This document shows positions 43,824-53,949 of a stretch of 64,000 nt of DNA, piece after piece. The notes beneath the pieces were generated by a model. That model made no database searches, was not told the DNA's origin, and saw only the letters and a program-made list of their open reading frames with translations. The stretch covers positions 7,356,251-7,420,250 of the forward strand of contig OX463838.1 in NCBI GenBank assembly GCA_949825065.1, read 5' to 3'. Made by a program: the position numbers and the translations under genes. The stretch comes from Odontocerum albicorne. Taxonomy: Eukaryota; Arthropoda; Insecta; Trichoptera; Odontoceridae. Within the stretch, counting starts at the first letter, position 1. Every line of letters begins with the position of its first letter.

Positions 43824-44617
43824 CAATATGTATAAGATGTTAACATAAGTTGTGTCCGTTTTTTTCCCATTTAAAAATGAGCACCAAAAGTATAACACAA
43901 TGGTAAATGTTATACGTCATTCGAAAGATAATTTTCTGCTCTACAAGATATTGTCCTCATCGAAGTCCACTGGGCGTCCGGAAAGCTCTATGTCATTCAG
44001 GTCGAAATTACAATCTTTTTTTTTTTTTTTTATTAAGCAAAGTAAATTATTGTTCAAACATTTGTCAAGGCTATACATTTATACAAATTTATTACTTAAC
44101 TAATCTTAATTATATGTTATAATTTATGAACTAACTTAATCTTATTTTCCTACATGTCATTTTATTTTATTTTTTTCAATCTAAGTATATGATTTCTTAG
44201 AAATAATTAACACCTACATACTACTTATAACAAGATAACAATTCTTACACTAATTATTTAGTAAAACAGAAATTACCATCTTTGAAACGCAAAAACCATC
44301 GACGAACGGTCCTTTAATTCATAGCATCTTCACCGTACACTTTTGCAAATATCACAAGCAGCTTTGGCAACTTTATTGCCTCGATTGAACGCGAACAGAA
44401 GGATGTGTCGAAAATGCTCACTTTCGTCTACTTGACATTCCGTTTTGAAGGCTTGTAATCAAATAAAATAATATATGTAACGTAAAACTAAACACAATAT
44501 CTTGTAGAGCAGAAAATTTTCTTTCGAATGACGTATAACCTTTACCATTTTGTTTTACTTTTGGTGCTCATTTTTAAATTTGAAAAAAAAACGGACACAA
44601 CTTATGTTAACACCTAA
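43824..44617 (-). pseudogene. mariner derivative with duplicated inverted 5' ends
   Basis: From 44617 on the minus strand: terminus TTAGGTGTTAACATAAGTTG, 5' UTR, then decayed HTH coding similar to 41.24 kb up to about 44281, an insertion (44016-44268), then coding for SGRPVDFDED at 43950-44003. At 43824-43955 the 5' terminus and 5' UTR appear again in opposite orientation, roughly 90 percent alike by eye. The 3' half of the element is thus replaced by an inverted 5' end, a plausible step towards a MITE. Confidence 0.75.
44016..44268 (-). mobile_element. Jockey-A 3' UTR insertion with 12-bp target duplication
   Basis: Begins with a T run (the A tail on the minus strand) and matches the Jockey-A 3' UTR (TTATTGTTCAAACATTTGTC, AGGCTATAC, ACACCTACATACTACTTATA). 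GAAATTACAATC (44004-44015) and GAAATTACCATC (44269-44280) flank it; 11 of 12 match, and both are mariner coding sequence. No Jockey coding sequence is retained. Confidence 0.85.
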
Positions 44618-44619
44618 TA

Positions 44620-44915
44620 CATTGCTCTACATTTAAAAAGTTAGAAATCCAACGGATTCCTCTTATTTAACCTTCGAATTACGGATGTTTCTCAGAGACG
44701 ACTTGAGTATATTCGTCCCTCGTTTTATACGGCAGATACGTTCTAAGGAAATTAACGTAAATCGGTAGCGCACAAATTGAGGTAAGAAACTTATCTAAAA
44801 TTGGAAGACATTTTCCATTTTGTAATTTGATACATACAAAATAACCTAAAAATTCCAAGTCACATAAAGCCAGCTTTTTACACTAATTTTAATCTCCGGA
44901 AACTCTAATTATACG
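44620..44915. other. Unassigned stretch
   Basis: Nothing recognised between the mariner terminus and the PLE fragment. Confidence 0.35.
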
Positions 44916-44919
44916 GGAA

Positions 44920-45480
44920 AGGCAAAAATGGAATACGTAGCAACAGTGGTGTGTATAAACTTTTATGTGCCGACTGTCATAATTTATATATAGAAAAGAC
45001 AGGAAGATCTTTTGAAAATATATTTCGTGAACATAAATCCGCCTTAACAAATCCTCTAATTTATTCTGAAATGGCTAATCAATGTCACCGTGAAAACCAC
45101 ACATATTGTATCGAAGGTGCCAAATTCTTACGTATCACTAGTAACGGAAAAAAATGGACAGATAAGAGGCCCTAGGAATTTCGAAGTTAGTACATCGAGG
45201 TGAACATCTGGCAAACACATATATCCCAATAATCTCTCCGCTGCTCGCCAAGATTGTCTCATCCCTCCCTCCACCTCCAGTCCTCAACCCGAATGCTTAC
45301 CGTTAGAAGCGTGTATCTCGGTACCAGTTTGAAGAGAATTTAGTCTTTTTTGTGCTCCCCTGATGATGAGGTTAAAGCCTTGAAACCGGTAGAGTTATAC
45401 CGTTACAAAAAAATGGAATAAACAGTGCTTGATAAAACAAATTACAATGTCTATAAAATTCCATAATGTTAATGCCTTAA
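44920..45480 (+). pseudogene. PLE fragment: GIY-YIG domain plus terminal sequence
   Basis: 44926-45175 encodes GKNGIRSNSGVYKLLCADCH, NLYIEKTGRSFENIFREHKS, ALTNPLIYSEMANQCHRENH and KFLRITSNGKKWTDKRP. GVYKLxCxxCxxxYIxxTGRxFxxxxxEH is the PLE-type GIY-YIG endonuclease; the second motif is YIE instead of YIG. About 180 bp after the stop the PLE end follows: CTGATGATGAGGTTAAAG, CCTTGAAACCGGT, ATACCGTTAC, ATGGAATAAACAGTGC and the tail GTTAATGCCTTAACTATAAA. Truncated at the 5' side. Confidence 0.85.
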
Positions 45481-45915
45481 CTATAAATTATACATTCTCC
45501 ATAATATTGAAATCAGCGTAGATTAAAAAACAAAACTCAAATAAATGTTTTAATAAAAATACAAAGAAACGTGTAAAACAAATCTATCAACATAATAAAA
45601 ATGAAATTAACGTGTTATAAAACATTTGTATTTATTGGTAAAAATATTGTTTTTCAATACACGAATACAAACTTTTTAATATGATTATAAAATTAATTGA
45701 AAAAAACATTTTGTTATTTTTGATGTTGCAAATCTGCCTCTTAGCTGAAATTATCTTCATTAACGAGCACGCGAGTGCGCAGTCATCCAAATATATAATA
45801 TACTAGACAAAATTCAAATAAATAGAAAAAGACCTATAAAAGAAATATTTTTCTTAACCGCATTAAAACGACACCGTGTAAAAATAAATGGCATTAATAA
45901 AGGCATAGGTGTATG
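45481..45915. other. AT-rich stretch, no supported feature
   Basis: Nothing recognised. Confidence 0.35.
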
Positions 45916-45921
45916 TTGTTT

Positions 45922-45990
45922 TTAGATTCCCATCAGCGTTTCATAATCTTTGCCACCAAATTCTTGGGCACGTGCCGAAAGGTCAGCCAT
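45922..45990 (-). other. Short ORF in a non-AT-rich pocket
   Basis: Minus strand, 22 codons: MADLSARAQEFGGKDYETLM and GI, then TAA. The start context GTGAAAATGG is good for a eukaryotic start, and TATTTTTATA lies about 110 bp upstream. I do not recognise the peptide. It could be a first exon, a retrocopy scrap or chance. Confidence 0.2.
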
Positions 45991-46019
45991 TTTCACGGTT
46001 GCGGGTGGTTAGTAGGTCA

Positions 46020-46580
46020 CTCTCTTCTCTGGAGAATACCAAAACTCTAATGTGGCGCATTCGATGACACTTTGTATAAAAATAGGGACAATTTATTCTA
46101 AAGCTGCGTTTACATGAATAACACATAACGTAAAAGACACATTTATTTTATTTTTAAGCATACGTCAAGTATTAATTAGTACGTATAGTTTAAATTTTGT
46201 ATTCATTATTTTAGACTCTTATAATTGACAATATGAGTAGATATTTTTAACATAAAAATCAATTTAGACCAAAATATTTATCTGGAAAAATTAATCTCCT
46301 TAGTTGTTAGTTCAATACTACTGGGCGTGATCACCACAGTCATCGACCATAATTTTGCAGCACAAGCAATCTCTTGCTCCGTATATTGCCTCTTGGATAG
46401 TATACTCTCATGTTTTCCTCTAATTTATTTATTTATTTATTTATTCAATTACTTTGAAAAATACAAGACATTAAAAAAGAACAAAAATTACATAGAAAAA
46501 AATTATATATAATAAAAAATAATGCATATGCATACATACGAGTATATACACACAAACAAATGATACACATATATTCACAG
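46020..46580. other. AT-rich stretch, no supported feature
   Basis: A short TTTA repeat at 46424-46445 and one TACGAGTAT word at 46537. Confidence 0.35.
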
Positions 46581-46584
46581 TCAC

Positions 46585-47330
46585 TTAAGTATGTTGATAA
46601 GTGCTTTCTAACGCGCTCAATCTAAGAAGAAAATTTACTTTTGCTTTTGGTAATGTGATATGAAATATGTCAATATCCGAAGCAGTCCCGTTCAGAAGAG
46701 TTAAGGCCCTTCCAACAGGCATAGCGGCTGGAAGATCCGTTCTTGCGTATGTTATTGAGGACAGTTCTTGCCGGCGCAGTCTAGTGTAATTGTTAGGAAC
46801 ATTTAACGCTAATCTTTGTAGTAATGCTGGACAGCTCACAACTCCTCGAACGAGTTTGACAACGTATACCAGGAGACGCAGATCTCTTCTTACGCTCAAA
46901 GAGTTATACCCGAGCATGCCCAGCAGAAACTGAGTAGGATAAAGCCACGGATAGACACCGAACTCTCTCATATAGAGATATCGTAGAGATTTTTTTGTAC
47001 TTGCTCCACCATGAGCGAGTTCTGGGCCCCCACCGGGCTCCAAATGCAAGCATTGCTTTCTAGTTTGCTACGGATCAATGAATTAAACAACGTTTTGAGC
47101 ACCAATTGGTTTTCAAACGACTTAGAGATTCTTATTACAAATCCTAGAGTTTTATAAGCCGAGTTGCACATAACTTCTATGTGAGGACCAAACGAGAGAT
47201 TGTTGTGAAACAAGACACCCAGATCTTTAATATTATCTGTGCGGGTTATACCGTCGGGCGTGTTTTTGGTGTCTGATCCTTTTTCCACTCAAATTTCCTG
47301 TCCTAATCAACCTCTCAAACTTGTCGTTTT
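46585..47330 (-). pseudogene. Jockey-like-B LINE, C-terminal ORF, one frameshift
   Basis: Minus strand: DGITRTDNIKDLGVLFHNNL, SFGPHIEVMCNSAYKTLGFV, IRISKSFENQLVLKTLFNSL, IRSKLESNACIWSPVGAQNS, then after a frame change near 46990 the sequence RYLYMREFGVYPWLYPTQFL, LGMLGYNSLSVRRDLRLLVY and ALNVPNNYTRLRRQ to the stop at about 46585. DLGV-FD--L-F--HI and S-LE-C--+WSP are Jockey-group motifs following the RT core. The catalytic core itself is not present. Confidence 0.85.
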
Positions 47331-47504
47331 CCTTCCACGATACATGTCAACTTCAAGACATCAATAATCGATTGATTGTTCTGGTAGTAAATGGAATGCG
47401 TAAAATATTTCTTCATATAAAATATTCCCTTCACATCACTCGAAGGCATCCATTATTTTTCTATCGTACGCCTTGAGTGTTAAAATTATTTCTTATTCAT
47501 TATT

Positions 47505-48110
47505 ATTTTTTTATTTAACACTTTTATTGCAAATACAATATGGCAGGCGTATTGCCAGGCGGCAATCCCTTCCAACCAACCAGGCAAAAGTAAATGAAGC
47601 AAGTTACGTGGTCGCATAAATCAGTCAAATGACTATCTATCCCCACGAAATCCATAAACATTACGTGAGCACATGCCCACGAACCCCACAAAGACGGGCA
47701 ATCACCCGAACATTATTTTTAATATAAGGTGAGATATCATCAATCAAAAGGAAAGGAAGGGATGGTGGAGAGGAAAAGAAAAGAAAAATCAGGAATGAAA
47801 CACGTTATTTTACTGACTAGAAATTAAGAGGTTTTTCAGTCGCTTCTTAAAGCATGCCAAAGACGGAGCGAGTCTTATATTGGTTTGTAACTGATTCAAG
47901 AGTCTCACTGCATGGACAGTAAAGGACGACGTAAAGAAAGATGAGCGGTGAATTGGAAAGGCCAATAAACAATCTCTGTTTGAGCGTAGCGCTAATCCAT
48001 GATTGGAAAGACGCTGAAAATTCTCGGCGAGATAAGATGGGGTGGCGGGACTGTTAAGGATATTATACAATAAAGACAGTATGTCTATTTTTAACATTCA
48101 ACCAGCGTCT
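47505..48110 (-). pseudogene. LINE-C, C-terminal ORF plus complete 3' UTR
   Basis: Best LINE-C copy. Minus strand 47810-48097 encodes MLKIDILSLLYNILNSPATP, SYLAENFQRLSNHGLALRSN, RDCLLAFPIHRSSFFTSSFT, VHAVRLLNQLQTNIRLAPSL and FKKRLKNLLISSQ, an unbroken C-terminal LINE tail. The 3' UTR ends with TGGTTGGAAGGGATTGCCGC and TATTGCAATAAAAGTG (minus strand), the block shared with SINE-1. The 5' side is truncated. Confidence 0.8.
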
Positions 48111-48510
48111 ATTTCTAACATTCAACCAGTATCTTGTGGTATATTTAAAAATAATCCATTCCATGCTACCCAAAATTCCTAATGTTATATTTTCTCTACT
48201 GGTAGAAAAACGATTCGATTTTTTGACACGTATATAACACACCTAATTATATGCTGATAATGATACACGTAACATGCAGTTCATAAAGATCAAGTTAGAT
48301 TTTTCAGCCATCTTGGGAAATAAGGTCTCTAAGTCGTGTATTTTTGTTGTTTGGAAGCTGTTGCACTTAAGCAAGCACACATACTTTACTTTTCAAACCT
48401 AACGATTCAATGGCTAGGAGATCGAAATTTCAAAACGATCGGTAGGTTTAATCTGCCGCAGTTTTTTTTAAGTTATTTTTTAAACATAGACCTGAACTGA
48501 CATGTAATGA
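48111..48510. other. Unassigned stretch
   Basis: Nothing recognised. Confidence 0.35.
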
Positions 48511-48514
48511 GTCC

Positions 48515-48592
48515 ACCTGAAATCAAACTTGGGATGCCCGCTTGCTAATCATAGATGCTCATGATACTGTTAGACCACCGTTGCCGAATAAT
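48515..48592 (-). mobile_element. tRNA-like SINE head
   Basis: Minus strand: AACGGTGGTCTAACAGTATC (A-box like) and CATCCCAAGTTTGATTTCAG (B-box like), about 45 bp apart. Differs from SINE-1 and SINE-2. No body identified. Confidence 0.35.
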
Positions 48593-48659
48593 ATTCATTT
48601 CAACTAAAGCTGTAAATTGACCTTATACTTAATTTATAAAAATATGAGGAATTTGTAAT

Positions 48660-49560
48660 AATAATGAAAATTAAGGTTTTTTTATAATACCACGTTTACA
48701 TAGACTCTCTTCACTATTATAGTATTGACACATTAAAAATATTACAAAATAAATATGTATAATTTGAATGAAAGTTAAGATGGTGGTTACTGCGACCATT
48801 AGATTAAGTTCTTCCTCGCTTTCTGCATATCTTTAGAAAAGCATCCTTGGTAAAAAGTTAACAAAGTGGTAACTGCGACCATTAGATTAGGTACTTCCTC
48901 ACTTTCTTCATATGTTTAGAAAAGCATCCTTGGTAAAAAATTAGGAAGTGGTAACTGCGACCATTAGATTAACTACTTCCTCGCTTTCTTCATATCTTTA
49001 GAAAGCATCCTTGGTAAAAAGTTAAGAAGTTGGTAACTGCGACCATTAAATAAGGTGCTTCCTCGCTTTCCCCATATGTTTGGAAAAGCATCCTTGGTAA
49101 AAAGTTAAGAAGGTGGTAACTGCGACCATTAGATTACGTGCTTCCTCGCTTTCTCCATATGTTTGGAAAAGCATCCTTGGTAAAAAATTAGGAAGAGATA
49201 ACTGCAACTATTAGATTAAGTACTTCCTCGCTTTCTGCATATATTTAGAAAAGCATCCTTGGTATAGAGTTTAGAAGGTCGTAACTGCGACCATTAGATT
49301 AGGTGCTTCCTCGCTTTCTCCATATGTTAGGAAAAGCATCCTTGTAAAAAGTTAAGAAGGTGGTAACTGCGACCATTAGATTGTTCTTCCTAACTTTCTG
49401 CATGTGTTAGGAAAAGCATCCTTGTTAAAAAGTTAAGAAGGTGGTTACTGCGACCATTAGATTAGGTACTTCCTCGCTTTCTACATATGTTTAGGAAAGC
49501 ATCCTTGGTAAAAAAAATTGCAGAACACTTACTAAGGGAAGACGAACTACAGAGAAACCT
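48660..49560 (-). mobile_element. LINE-D 3' UTR expanded into Satellite H
   Basis: Flanks are LINE-D 3' UTR: ACATTAAAAATATTACAAAA TAAA-like sequence at 48730 and AACACTTACTAAGGGAAGAC at 49525, matching 39.35 kb and 61.76 kb. Between them the short LINE-D segment with TGCGACCATTAGATTAGGT is repeated about nine times. Confidence 0.7.
48775..49510. repeat. Satellite H, about 82-bp unit, 9 copies
   Basis: Unit words: GGTAACTGCGACCATTAGAT, TACTTCCTCGCTTTCTTCAT, TTTAGAAAAGCATCCTTGGT. The single-copy version is TGATTGCGGTCATTAGACGA, GGTACTTTCTCGCATCTGCA at 61.68 kb within LINE-D. Confidence 0.92.
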
Positions 49561-50138
49561 TTGTAGATATTCCGATATGTTATAACAACACATTCGACTT
49601 TAGGTGTAGTATAGTCAATACAAATTTTACATAATTTAGAATATCAAAGTCAATCTCAAATTAGATTAAACTCATTATACAAATTAAATGTATTTTGAAA
49701 ACCACGTTTTATTAGTATACACATGAAACTGTTGATTCTAAGAAAAAGAATTCTATGTTTATTGTACTTACGAGTATACTCGTATTACTTTGAAATTTTA
49801 CTGTTGTATTCATTTAAAAATACTTCAATCCTAATTTTTAATTCCGCAACTTCTATGTATATTTTTTAATACCTTTCATGCTTCAACTTGGCTTTAATAA
49901 TTCTAATTCTTTTCTGAGAACGGATTACACCTACATTGAAAAATTGCTGTCATTAATTTTCCAACCCACATTTAGAACAAAAATTAATTTTTATAAATTG
50001 ACCTAAGAACGTGATCCCGAAATTTGCATTTTTATTTATTTTTTTATAAATGAAAATGTTACTTAAAATAATTTCAAAAAGACAAAAATATAAGAAGTTA
50101 CATCGAATAATTAGAAGACGACGTCCATGGCCTAGGCG
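49561..50138. other. AT-rich stretch with a palindromic double motif
   Basis: TACGAGTATACTCGTA at 49769-49784 is a perfect 16-bp palindrome made of two overlapping copies of the dispersed motif. Otherwise nothing recognised. Confidence 0.4.
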
Positions 50139-50139
50139 G

Positions 50140-50430
50140 TAGTAATAATAATAAGAATTAAATAATTGTAAGGCCGTTTAGAGGGCAGACTGTCCTCAAA
50201 GGCACTCTAGCTCGGGATTCGAACTCACTATTATTGAAAGATTAGAAAATAAATGTATATTAGTTGAGTGTAGAGATGGAAATGTGGTCGCTTTAGAAAA
50301 AATATGTTTGGTAAGAAAACCGCGGAATATTTTTCCAAGGAAAAAGAACAACAAAGAAACTTTCGTAGATTTCGATGTACGAATATTATAGTAACACATT
50401 CGGATTAAGATGTAGTGTAGTGTACATGTT
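50140..50430 (-). mobile_element. LINE-D 3' end with (AAT)n
   Basis: TAGTAATAATAATAAGAATT then AGGCCGTTTAGAGGGCAGAC, TGTCCTCAAAGGCACTCTAG, ATTATTGAAAGATTAG, and GTAAGAAAACCGCGGAA. Same order as the other LINE-D tails; a single, unamplified copy of both segments that became Satellites G and H elsewhere. Confidence 0.65.
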
Positions 50431-50704
50431 TAGTACATACAATCATGAACATCATAACGCCAGGGTGTGGACTAAAAAAACATGTGATGTCCTCGCGGCC
50501 GAGCTCACCCTATATTGATGTGGTATATCTCAGCCGAGGAGAATGTTATGAGATGAACCCAGACCTTTTTATATGATTTCTTTTAAATGTAATTTCTGCA
50601 GTTTATCGTGAGATATAATACGAGTATCTGTGTTTTCGGAATAGATTTATTTGCCCGTTCATACGTACATACTATGTGGCTATCAATAATCCTGTATTTA
50701 TTTA

Positions 50705-51130
50705 TTTATTTCCCCGTCAACCTAGGCGGAGAAGACAGAGCACCATACTTTCTAGCTCAACACACACATCTTCAGCCTCTTCTACATCCATACACCTTCT
50801 CATACAACCTTTACGATACCTCTGACTTTCTACGTTTATTTCAGAATACTCGTATAATTCACTTTATCCAACCATATTTTCCTTAGTTTTCTTCTACACG
50901 CCTTCCACTCATATTTGCACTGTATATATATTTTTTCATTCATTCGTTCTACGTGCCTAAACCATCTCAACGTACTTTTCTTCGCCTTATTTAACACATC
51001 AGTCTTAAGTTCAAATTCCTCCCTTAACACTTCATTCCCTGTTCTGTTATACATGGTCACTCTATGTATTCTTCGCAATGAGCGTATGTTAACAGCATTT
51101 ATTAGTCTCCTCTCGTACCCTATGCTCATG
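50705..51130 (-). pseudogene. LINE-B, C-terminal ORF with (AAAT)n tail
   Basis: Minus strand: MSIGYERRLINAVNIRSLRR, VTMYNRTGNEVLREEFELKT, DVLNKAKKSTLRWFRHVERM, KIWLDKVN, then in another frame RCMDVEEAEDVC. RWF-HVERM and the final block match the 24.2-kb copy. The 3' end at about 50705 is followed by TAAATAAATAAATA on the minus strand, a LINE-type tail. Confidence 0.75.
50846..50854 (-). other. TA-CGAG-TA footprint-like insertion in LINE-B
   Basis: This copy reads CAGAATACTCGTATAATTCA; the 56.5-kb copy reads CAAAATACTATTCA. Removing CTCGTA gives equal length with two substitutions. Confidence 0.6.
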
Positions 51131-51389
51131 CAGAAATTGTTTATTGTCTTTCCTATTTCACCACTCTTATTTTATACGTCATTCTTTAGTGCGCATGCAG
51201 TTAAGTTCTAGGATTAGTGGCCAACTATTAGACTATTCATCCGTATGTGTGTTTTAAACTTTTAATTTCTAGTAGTCCTTGTTGCGTGTTTCATTCCCAT
51301 TTTTTTTTCGCCAAGAAATTTCACTCATCTTAATTTTCCTGTTATTTTTATCATATATTAATTTGAATTTTGTACAAATTATCAATAAT

Positions 51390-52120
51390 TGCTTAGACGA
51401 TAGTCTACAACAGTGTTTTAGTAACAATTTTTATGCATGGGAGTGAAACGTAGATGAGGAGAAAGGTTAAAAAGAGCCGAATAAATGCAGCGAAAATGCG
51501 TACTATACACTTGAAAAATATATTTGGATACAAAGCGACAAAATATGGAAGATAATGAGTGATGATTGTGAACTTAAAACTGACGTTTTAAGTAAAATAA
51601 AAAAATGCACTCTCAGGTGGTTTGGAAACGTGGAACTAATGTTTAAAAAATACTAAAAAAACAAAAAAATATTGTATACACGTGAGTACAGTACCCGGCG
51701 GTAAGTAATACACATCGGGCTTAAGAAAGAGACTGTCGGCCATAATCGGCTAACTTTGGCTTTGTAGAACGTCGTCTCTGTCGCACGATGCGCCAAAAGT
51801 CTGGCGAAGGAACACGTGTATGAATGACAGAGACGACTCTACAAAGCCGGAGTTAGCCGATTATGGCCGACAGTCTCTTTCTTAAGCCCGACGTGTATTA
51901 CTTACCGCTGGGTACTGTATACTATATATGTGCAAGTCTAATATGAGAAAAATATGGTTGGATAAAATGACTGATATTTTGAGGGAAGGAAAAATAAGTA
52001 GGAGGAGAAATCGTAGGAACTTTTTGAGGTGTATATAAAGGTATGTGAATGAGGCGAAATATGTGTTTTGATATAGTAATGATAAGATCTGTCCTCTCTG
52101 CTCACGTCAGCACATAAGCG
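51390..52120 (+). pseudogene. LINE-B, C-terminal ORF, split by a MITE
   Basis: Before the MITE: TIFMHGSET, RRKVKKSRINAAKMRTIHLK, and further shifted pieces with KTDVL and RWFGNVE. After it: NMRKIWLDKMTDILREGKIS, RRRNRRNFLRCI and VNEAKYVF. These are the same successive motifs as in the 23.9-24.4-kb copy. Stops and frame changes throughout. Confidence 0.7.
51689..51917. mobile_element. Palindromic MITE, pogo-like ends, exact TA duplication
   Basis: Starts CAGTACCCGGCGGTAAG at 51689 and ends with the complement of CAGTACCCAGCGGTAAG at 51917. TA flanks both sides (51687-51688, 51918-51919). Arms of about 95 bp agree at roughly 94 percent by eye. CAGT-starting ends with TA duplication suit the pogo group. 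It interrupts LINE-B. Second copy at 43383-43629. Confidence 0.92.
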
Positions 52121-52334
52121 GCGTGATGGTTTGTATGTGTGTATATACCAATTATTTGATTTTTTTGTGAACATGTAACTTTCTTTATCAACTCTTATGT
52201 AGCTGGCAAGAAATCATTGTACGGCGTGATTATAAATTTGCGAGAATATTATACATTTTTTTAAAGAATAGATATGACTGAAGTCATAGGTATCCTTATA
52301 CTATCAAACAGTAGCCGGAAAAAGTGCCTGTGTC

Positions 52335-52415
52335 GTTCGAGGAGAGTAGAGTTCGAACCGACGACCTTCCGCACGGAAGTCCAGTGTGTTACCGCGCGAC
52401 CATGCACCTCTTGTA
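52335..52415 (-). mobile_element. SINE-2 tRNA-like head
   Basis: Minus strand: GAGGTGCATGGTCGCGCGGT, AACACACTGGACTTCCGTGC, GGTCGTCGGTTCGAACTC. Corresponds to the head at 37.89-37.97 kb with a clear B box. Confidence 0.6.
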
Positions 52416-52419
52416 TAAT

Positions 52420-52835
52420 ATTCTAGTAAACTAAGACCATACTAGTATAATATTCTCGTAAACTAAAATATTATACAATTTTACCTGAATAGTTGATAAA
52501 AATATAACCCGGTTGAAGTGTAACGAGTGTCTAAAGAAAATACACGCAGTATATAACATTGATAAAATTGTAGCATATGGTCGATACGAAGTCATATATT
52601 TTAGGAAATGATTATTTTATCTACGGAGTAAGATATTTTGGGAAATGATTATTTTATCCACAAAATAGCAGAATGGTCGCGGTCCAATAACATTTGCCTA
52701 TAAATTTATCACCGTGATTGGCTAATGCGATAATATGGTTGGGTTAGGCCATATTGATACCCGCCAACCCTCGTACTTTGTATGACCACAATTTCAAAAC
52801 ATATGATACATATATTATTCAAATATCATATAATA
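52420..52835. other. AT-rich stretch, no gene
   Basis: A 26-bp near-direct repeat (GGAAATGATTATTTTATC at 52604 and 52638). Otherwise nothing recognised. Confidence 0.4.
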
Positions 52836-52838
52836 TGT

Positions 52839-53012
52839 ATTGTAATTTGTTTTATCAAACACTATTTATTCCACTTTTTTGTAACGGTATAGCTCTATAA
52901 GGGGTTATACCGATACAAAAAGTGGAACAAACAGTGTTTGATAAAAAAATTACAATGTCTTTCAACCTCCACAATGTTAATGCCTTAACATGTGATATTA
53001 TATTATTAAATA
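52839..53012. mobile_element. Second palindromic PLE-terminus unit
   Basis: The left part ATTGTAATTTGTTTTATCAA, ACACTATTTATTCCAC, TTGTAACGGTATAGC is mirrored by GGTTATACCGATAC, AAAAGTGGAACAAACAGTG, TTTGATAAAAAAATTACAAT. The tail TGTCTTTCAACCTCC to GTTAATGCCTTAAC is the same as at 25.7 kb. The hammerhead-like centre is deleted. ATATAATATGT occurs on both sides (52828-52838, 53013-53023); being AT-rich this is weaker evidence for a target duplication. Confidence 0.75.
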
Positions 53013-53077
53013 ATATAATATGTTTTCTTTTAGCGTCGTTTAATATAAATAAGCATTGGGGTTGTTATTACGAAGAG

Positions 53078-53296
53078 TTATGTCCATAGAAGGTTTTTTA
53101 ATCGTCTAATTTTAAGGCATTGAAATATGTTATATAATTCTGACAAATGGTCATACTTCTTTAAGTTATATATGAATGAAATGCTAATGTTTTGCAATCT
53201 CTCCAGCTTATACAATATCTCCTCGTAAACATCCAAATGACTTAGGTCACTATAGTCAAATAATGGAAGCATTAGGTACAAGAACTGTTTTATTTG
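53078..53296 (-). pseudogene. Jockey-group LINE fragment
   Basis: Minus strand: MYLMLPLFDYSDLSHLDVYE, EILYKLERLQNISISFIYNL, KKYDHLSELYNIFQCLKIRR. P-FDY-D--Y...KL-RLQN--IRFI+-L+K-DH-S---- is the post-catalytic region of Jockey-type reverse transcriptases. A stop ends it after LKNLLWT. Confidence 0.7.
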
Positions 53297-53298
53297 AC

Positions 53299-53945
53299 TT
53301 AAGGGAGTATTCTGCTCTAGAAATGTGAAATAATCGTTTTTTTTTTTTGTTTTTTTACATATTCTTTAAGTTTAGACCTTTAAGAATATTTTTTCAAAAG
53401 GAAATTTTAAAATTCTCAATATTTACGAAGTTACAGCAATAAATGGGGCAGAAATTACGCCGCACCAGAATGGCTTAGGCAATAATCTCAAAACTTTAAA
53501 CGCGTTTTTCTCGAAATTACTTTTTTCAACATGGTCGACATAAAATCTCAAGTTCAATCTAACCGATTGCCTTTAAATTTGGTATGAAACTTTGATAAAT
53601 GTTTTTATATCGTTCCCACCTTGGAATATTCAAAACTTTTTTTTTATTTAAAAAAAAAATTTATTTAAAAAAATTGTAGAAAAATAACTTTATTTTGGTA
53701 CCAACAATAACAGCATTATTTTTTATTAAGAAACTGTATAATTTTAGTTTCAAATTAACCAAACGGTTCCAATCATGTCGACTAGCTTACCCCTTTTTTT
53801 ATGACGAGATATAACAGCTGATAACATCTTGAATTTTCATGTTTTTTTTTCATAATATTTTTTGTACATTTTCAAATCATCAATAAAGAAACTGTAATAA
53901 AAATGTTTAGAAAAATATTTTTTGTTTTTTTTTATTTGGTTCGAC
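53299..53945. mobile_element. TTAA-type DNA element, right end missing
   Basis: TTAA at 53299 followed by GGGAGTATTCTGCTCTAGAA, then long similarity to the 5.2-5.9-kb element (ACGCCGCACC, AACTTTAAACGCGTTTTTCT, GGTCGACATAAAATCTCAAG, CAATCATGTCGACTAG). The match ends near 53945 without the right terminal repeat. Confidence 0.75.
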
Positions 53946-53949
53946 ATAA

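Noticed and set aside
45922..45990. Calling the 22-codon frame a named host gene
   Set aside because: Too short and not recognised; kept only as a low-confidence observation.
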